A DNA stretch of 64,000 bases from Ottelia alismoides (lineage: Eukaryota; Streptophyta; Magnoliopsida; Alismatales; Hydrocharitaceae). The notes under the pieces were generated by a model. That model worked only from the letters and a program-made list of their open reading frames with translations, did not search any database and was not told the origin of the DNA. The translations under genes and the position numbers were made by a program. Shown here piece by piece: positions 58,301 through 64,000 of this stretch. The stretch covers positions 62,001-126,000 of the forward strand of contig JAZKJV010009632.1 of the NCBI GenBank assembly GCA_037367405.1, read 5' to 3'. Position 1 is the stretch's first letter. Every line of letters starts with the position of its first letter.

Positions 58301-60159
58301 GGACGTCAGAGACGCAGGGGGGAGTTGACCGGAGGTCAACACTCCCTGACCCCTGATTGGTCCACATCGACTAGATCTTGACCCACTTATTACATGTAAT
58401 AAATGAATTAATTAAATGTTGCTTATAAAATAAAAAATATTTATAAATTAATGTAGTATTTATTTATGATTTTATTTATTTTTTGAAGTATTTTATTACG
58501 GGTTTCTTTTAATAATGTATTTATAAGTATATTTATATATATATATATATATTTTTATTTTGTTTATTTTATTTTATTATTTTATTTTCTTATTTTATAA
58601 ATTTATAACTTAATTTTGTGAGTATAAATATATTTTTATTTAATTTTTATGAGTTTATTTACATTTTTAAATAAATAAGTATATGTATATGTAGGTATAC
58701 TTATAGGTATTTTACCTATATATTATATACATTTTATTTATTTAATGAATTTTATTTGTTTTTATTTTGGATTTGTATTTTTAATGAGTTATATATAATA
58801 TATTATAAAAATATAGATGAATAAAGAATAAAATAATAAAATCCCTTTTTATTTATATATATATAGGTAGCATAGGTATTTTGTCTATGTAGCTTATAGA
58901 CTTATTTTATTTTACAAATTCTTCTTGGTTTTCTTTTAATTTCAATATGTACATGTATGATATATATTATTTTCAAAATTCTAAAAATATAATTTGCTAA
59001 AAATAATGAATAATGAATAAATGGAATATTTTAATCAATACTATATACAATGAGGGCCAAAAACCTAACTTCTGCAGATGGACTCCAAAAATTATGAAAC
59101 CAATTTTATTAAATAGTTCTTAGAAACTATATACAATTAAAGGTGAGTTTGGGTGATTTGGAGTTTTTATTTGCAATATATGGGTCTGTGAAGTTGAGAT
59201 TTTGGCTTTTTATTCTAGGTATAAAATGCACACTGTGTGTTATTTTTGTACAAACTAAATTTTGTATTTTTATTTACATTATTATCTACAACTTTTATGT
59301 ACAAAGTTTCTTTATTTGATGAATAAATAATTATGTGCAAAATAGGTGTCAAAAATGCATAAATAAATAAATAAATAAATGAGGTATTTATTGTATAATT
59401 GGCCCTTCTCTCCCCCTACTTTATTCCTTGTCGACCAATTCCATGTTGGCCTTGGTCTCGGGGTTAGGGTCATAAAATATTTGCAATATTTTATTCCTTT
59501 TTCTTTTCTTCTCTTTATTCTATAATTTTGGCATTAAAAACCTTTTTTTATGTATAATTACTATAATAAATAATGAATGCTTTTGTGTATAAATTGAGGC
59601 TATTTACATGCATTTGCTGGGGTTTTTAAGGCCAAAATGATAGAATAAAGGTGATGAAATGGAGATTCATTAGTAGTGCTTTTTGTTTTCCGAAAATATC
59701 CCTTAACGGGCATGCCTTTTCGGTTTCCGAAACTACGGCTATAGCGAGCCGTTTGGGTCGAGTTGAATTCCTGTTGCAATCGAATCCAAATCAATCCATC
59801 TAATTAATTTAATCGATCAACCAAATGAAACCCACAGCAAAAGTATTGAGATCTGAATTGACTCTCCCGAGCCGGAGTCGGAGACGGAGCGGAGCGCGCA
59901 CGCACGTGTAGTCCTCCATTCCTCCTCTCTACTGTTGCTATAAGAGCTTGGGGTGTGAACTCATCTATAAGCCCATCAAAAGTTTAGAAATATTAGATAT
60001 GTTACTAAACTTCCACCCAAGCTTGATCAATATTTCAAATTTGAAAATTCCCAACTTTCCCTCTAAGCAATTTGGTTTCCCAATTAAAATCAAATTAACT
60101 CCAATTATAATTACATAGACTTTTCAATTAAAAGTCTAATTACAGTTCTAAATACAACA
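55344..60159 (-). repeat. 3' LTR of copia 2, interrupted by a solo LTR
   Basis: The plus strand starts TGTTCTGAACAGG and ends aatacaaca at 60159. Without the 3800-bp insert and its duplication the LTR is about 1011 bp, in line with 1037 bp for the intact copia 1 LTR. The bases after 60159, read on the minus strand, give gtgagggat just before the LTR, a weak polypurine tract. Confidence 0.88.
55873..59672 (-). mobile_element. solo LTR of the long-LTR family, 3.8 kb, with 5-bp TSD
   Basis: GTAGT flanks both ends (55868-55872, 59673-59677). On the minus strand it starts TAATGAATCTCC (normally TGATGAATCC), continues catcacctttattctatcat like the nested element's LTR, and ends in CA. The order of landmarks is the same: W-box pair (58324-58340), decayed G-box palindrome (58352-58372), GC-rich block (57240-58100), AT-rich tract, and the terminal gtgggttaattgttg region near 55970. 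It is clearly more diverged than the pair in 24797-37906. The ORFs inside (57272-58381) are LTR sequence. Simple repeats (att)n near 56170 and (ta)n near 58540 are present. Confidence 0.9.
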
Positions 60160-60947
60160 ATCCCTCACGAATTCACCAATTTGAAAAAGAGATTCAAAAT
60201 GAGTTAAAAATGACATCTTTCGGCTGCCACACTTTGCTTTCAGTAAAAGTACCTTTCCGTTTAAATCTCTACCTGAGTTACTACTTTTACTTTAACACGA
60301 ACGAAGTGAACTACGTCTTGAACTTCAAACCTTGGTGTTAAAGTATACGGTAGGAACAACAAAATATTATTCTTGGTATAATCTTCAGGTTTGGTGCTCT
60401 TAAAGACCATGCACCCTTATCTTATTTCATTAGTGTATTCAGGAAAGACCCTCTTCCTTTAACTGCGTCCTACAGTAACACTCACATAGGTGTCGTCCTC
60501 AAGGATGCACTGCTAACATCCTGCCCAAAGGCTTGAACCCATTCAGAGCCTACGCTCTTCCTAAACTTGCAGCTTAAATGACACTCAGGTTTTCAGAGAT
60601 AAGACACCCATGCATACGTATTAAGATAAGAGTGCCAACCAGTTCTCCAAACAGTTTGTTATTACCACATTGAACCTACTTTGTGATATCTCCATTCAGA
60701 TAGGTTGGGTTGCTACTGTAGAGGAACTCCCAATGGATCTCAGTCCCATCCCAAGCCTATACTTTAGGACTAAAGATCTATCTTTTAACACTCTTCGAGA
60801 CACCAAATGGATCTGTCGTGTTTTATTTGGATCCAATAAAATCCACAGCCAACACTCTTCGAGACACCAAATCCCTTAACGTCTTAAGTCTGATTTGTAT
60901 GTGTCTTCTTATTTTTTAATTGAACTTTGTACTCGTGATCTTGGCAA
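60160..60947 (-). other. 3' non-coding region of copia 2
   Basis: Matches 20786-21540 of copia 1. Around 60797-60880 the phrase acactcttcgagacaccaaa occurs twice; copia 1 has it once. In copia 2 the upstream copy replaces about 20 bp of the copia 1 sequence, a local templated duplication. Confidence 0.75.
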
Positions 60948-63900
60948 TTGTGGTCATGTTATCACAATGTACCGAGATCGCAGGAACTGGCTAACCTATC
61001 ATGGGGAATTTTAGAAAGAAGTTACCTTAACTATTCAGCCTCAATTCCAGTGGTGTCCAAAGAACACAACTCAACCTCAAAGGTGGATCGAGTTAGAATG
61101 GTCTGCTTCATAGATCTCCAGAAAACTGCACCGCCTCTAAGTGTAAAGACATATCCGGTAACACCATTACTCCCAAACTCCTCTATTTTCTCTATCTAGC
61201 TTGCATCACTATATCCTTCTAATACAGATGGATGTCTAGCATAATGCTAATTAAGGTAAATAGTTCCCTTCAAGTACTTCAGTACTCGATCTAGAGCCTC
61301 CCAGTGAGTACGGTCATGACAACTAGTCTATCAACTCAGCTTTGCAACTGAGAATGAAATATTAGGTCTCGTGCAGTTTGCAAGATACATTAAACTTCCT
61401 ATCACTTGTGAATACCTTAGCTGAGGTATAGATACTCCACTTTTATTCTTAAACAGTGTTTTGGATGAATCAAAAGGAGTGCTTATAGCTTTACAGTCTT
61501 GATATCCAAATTTCTCAAGTACCTTCTCAACGTAATCCATGTTGAAAAATATCCGACTGTCATGAGTCAACTTCTTAAAAGTATTTTTTTAAAAAAATAA
61601 TAATTAGGAAGTTGTCTTCGACTCTTTTATGCTGATTGTCGGCTACCTAACGTAACCCTCCTCATTTATCCGGGCTTGGGATCGGATTCAGAATGATGCA
61701 ATCAGAAAGAAAGTTAGTGTAGCTCCGATCGAGGATAAGATGCGAGAAAACTGCTTCAGATGTTTTGGTCATTTGCAAAGAAGATCATTAGATGCACCAG
61801 TTAGGAGATGCGAGTATTGGGATGTTGAGCTGGCTAAGAGAGGGCGAGGACGGTCCAAGAAGTATTGGAAAGAGACTATACAAAGGGATATTAGTCTTTT
61901 GGATATAAGCCCGAGATTAACCCAAGATAGATCTGAATGGAGGCGAAGAATCCATGTAGCCGACCCTACTTAATTGTAGGAAAAGGCTTTGTTGTTGTTA
62001 TTGTTGTTGTACTTTCTCAACGTAATGAGATTGAGAAACAACAATCCCATCAACTGACCTTGTCAGTTTGAGACCCAAAATTACATCAGCACCACCCATG
62101 TCCTTCATTTCAAACTTGCTAATTAAGAATGCTTTAGTCTAATTTATAATCCTAATATGTGACCCAAACAACAATATGTCATCAACATATAGGCAAAAGA
62201 CAATACACTCATCACCTTTCACTTGGAATAGACACATTTATCAGATTCATTAACCTTAAAGCCACATGACAAAATAGTTTTGTCAAAAAATTCATGCCAC
62301 AGCTTCGGTGCTTGTTTCAATCCGTAAAGAGATTTAACAAGTTTGCAAACTTTTCCCTCATTCCCAAGAGTCACAAGTCCATCAGGTTGATCCATATAGA
62401 TCTCCTCCTCAAGATCGTAATGCAAGAAGGCGATCTTCCCATCCATCTAGTGGATAGAGAGATCATATACAGATGCCAATGCTATGAGCATTCGGATTGT
62501 GGTCATCCTAGTCACAAGGGAATAAGTATCAAAATAATCGATACCTTCCTTTTACCTAAAGCCTTTGGCAACTAATCTGGCTTTATCCTTTTCAATTGAT
62601 CTGTCAGGCCTAAACTTTCTCTTAAACACTCAGTTGCACCCAATGGTAGAGCACCGTTTGGGTAAGTCAACCAAATCCCAAGTTCCATTAGCTGTAATGG
62701 AGTCTATCTCAGATTTGGTGGCATCCTTCCATTGTTTAGCTTCAGATGAAGCCATGTCTTCCTTATAACTTGGTGGATCACTATCGATCTGGTAGACAAC
62801 AAAGTTGCTACCCAGATTATTCGCTATCCGAGGTCTTTTATTCCTCCTTGGTTCAATCTCTTCTGAAAGATTATTGGATTCAGGTTGAATCTCAACCCCC
62901 ACGTTCATTATCCTTTCCACTTGATCTGGAATAGATCTTGATGTAGAGGCACTCTCAATGTTCAGATTTTGAAGAATCCCAATCTTCATAGGGAAGACAT
63001 CCTCAAAGAAGGTAGCATCACGAAGTTCAACAATAATGTTGACATCTATGTCTGGTATCTCAGATCGAATTACCAAGAACATATATGTATAGTTATTTTC
63101 CAGGTAACCTAATAAGATAACATCAACAATTTTAGCACTTAGCTTCTTTCTCTTGTTTTCCGGGACTAAAACCTTAGCGAGACAGCCTCACACTTTAAGA
63201 TATCTTAAGCTTGGTTTCCTATTTCTCCAAAATTTAAAAGGACACTTTTTCATATACTTTGGAGGAACCCTATTCAGAATATGGCAAGCCGTATTCAGTT
63301 AAGGTCCTATTTTTCAATTATATTATCCCATTAGATTGTGGTGAATATGGAACAGTAACTTTATCAAATATGCCAAACGATTTGCATTATTCATCAAATA
63401 AGTTAGAGGTATATTCACCTCCTCTATCTGACCTAAGGCGTTGAAATACTTTTCATGTTTGTGTCTCAGCCTCATTCTTAAATATAAAAAATTTCTCTAA
63501 GGCTTCATCCTTGATTTTCATAAGATATACATAGCAGTATTTACTGCCATCATCTATAAAGGTGATAAAGTATTTCTTATTGTCTCGTGTCAACACACCA
63601 TTAAACTCACAGATATCCGCGTGTACTAGATTCAAGATCTCACTATCTCTAAGGACAGAATGAAAAGACATATAATGTACTAGATTCAAGATCTGACTAG
63701 GTATCTTAGCTTGCACACAAATTTCACATTTTTGAGTTTTATCAACATTATGTTTAGGGATTAACTCTAAATTCATCATTCTTTTAATTGAACTTAAGTT
63801 AACATGTTACAATCTACCATATCACTGATCACAAGATTTTAGATTATTAACTACATGAGAGACAGAATTAGAACATTAAGAATTCAAAATATTTATTGCA

Positions 63901-63990
63901 TCAATGTTTACTGAATCGCATCTAGTTCTTAACAACAAATCAAAATCGACCAAATAGTCTTTTCCATAAAAAATGTCATGTTTCAGAATG
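60948..63990 (-). pseudogene. copia 2 pol (degenerate)
   Basis: From high to low coordinates: integrase region (63453-63779; KCEICVQAK, then LVHADICEFNGVLTRDN, keeping the catalytic Asp that copia 1 has lost, and TFIDDGSKYCYVYL), linker (62630-63082; EPRRNKRPRIAN, PPSYKEDMA, NGTWDLVDLPKRC), reverse transcriptase (62219-62446; FLHYDLEEEIYMDQPDG, LKQAPKLWHEFFD, and in 61331-61570 MDYVEKVLEKFGYQ), and RNase H remnants below 61330. Several frameshifts and stops separate the blocks. A duplicated stretch (tactagattcaagatc at 63623 and 63677) adds a local insertion in integrase. Not functional. Confidence 0.88.
61537..62008 (+). mobile_element. 5'-truncated L1-type LINE
   Basis: The insert is flanked by an 18-bp duplication with one mismatch (61519-61536 and 62009-62026, ctcaacgtaat shared). 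Its frame RIQNDAIRKKVSVAPIEDKM continues into an ORF (61740-61973) with CFGHLQRRSLDAPVRR, KRGRGRSKKYWKE and EWRRRIHVADPT, the usual C-terminus of plant L1 ORF2. The 3' tail is a (ttg)n-type repeat ending at about 62008. The first 130 bp or so do not connect smoothly to ORF2, so the 5' end may be chimaeric. It reads opposite to the host copia. Confidence 0.88.
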
Positions 63991-64000
63991 ACAACTTTAT

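Larger units (their letters stand above)
55344..64000 (-). mobile_element. Ty1/copia retrotransposon 2 (same family, partial, right end outside window)
   Basis: The 3' LTR (55344-60159) holds a nested solo LTR, followed by non-coding and pol sequence closely similar to copia 1 in the same orientation. The element entered a PPR gene. The 5' LTR and gag lie beyond 64000, so its target duplication cannot be checked. Pol is broken by many frameshifts and a LINE insertion. Confidence 0.9.

Noticed and set aside
57272..58381. Several 60-136 codon ORFs in GC-rich DNA
   Set aside because: They lie inside the solo LTR (55873-59672) in the block equivalent to the GC-rich part of the other long LTRs, and no protein family was recognised.
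55344..64000. Integrated plant pararetrovirus
   Set aside because: Gene order (integrase before reverse transcriptase), LTRs and domain types fit Ty1/copia retrotransposons; no movement or coat protein signature was seen.

Overview
The window looks like repeat-rich nuclear DNA of a flowering plant. It holds Ty1/copia and Ty3-type LTR retrotransposons, Mutator-like, hAT-like and Tourist-like DNA elements, an L1-type LINE tail, and broken copies of plant nuclear genes (beta-tubulin, UMP synthase, an EBS/SHL BAH-domain gene, a pentatricopeptide-repeat gene). The GC-rich coding remnants in an AT-rich background fit a monocot, but nothing here proves that. I see no rRNA or tRNA gene, no CRISPR array and no clearly intact host gene.

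Layout. 0-10 kb: a TSD-flanked solo copia LTR (389-1238), decayed LTR pieces and a very G-rich minisatellite (8.63-9.65 kb). 9.9-19.3 kb: a segmentally duplicated block with a beta-tubulin 3' fragment, two MITEs, a 42-bp minisatellite, and a hAT-like element (13919-15458) carrying a UMP synthase fragment. 19.35-40.23 kb: a three-layer nest. A Mutator-like element of about 1.1 kb was hit by a copia element (19772-39514), which was itself hit by a 13.1-kb long-LTR element (24797-37906). All three layers have matching target-site duplications. 40.2-46 kb: an EBS/SHL fragment split by a MITE, the second copy of the duplicated block, a Tourist MITE inserted exactly at the edge of a Mutator MITE, and a longer beta-tubulin pseudogene holding a 207-bp solo LTR. 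46-54 kb: mostly unassigned AT-rich DNA with a 29-bp tandem array, a Mutator MITE, an old LTR fragment and a second G-rich array. 54.3-64 kb: a PPR pseudogene cut by a second copia element that runs off the window. That copia carries a 3.8-kb solo LTR of the long-LTR family inside its own 3' LTR, and a 5'-truncated LINE in its pol region.

The long-LTR element is the most unusual object. It has LTRs of about 3.56 kb, a primer-binding site resembling the tRNA-Asp type, and an ORF with a retropepsin domain followed by an acidic internally repeated tail, but no reverse transcriptase or integrase. Its 3' non-coding part holds a series of near-perfect hairpins, each ending in the same G-run motif as the element's own polypurine tract. 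The interrupted copia element has no tRNA-type primer site after its 5' LTR. It has a 15-16 nt sequence there that is complementary to part of its own LTR, which raises the possibility of self-priming.

All boundaries were read by eye from terminal dinucleotides, inverted or direct repeats and target-site duplications. No alignment or database search was run.
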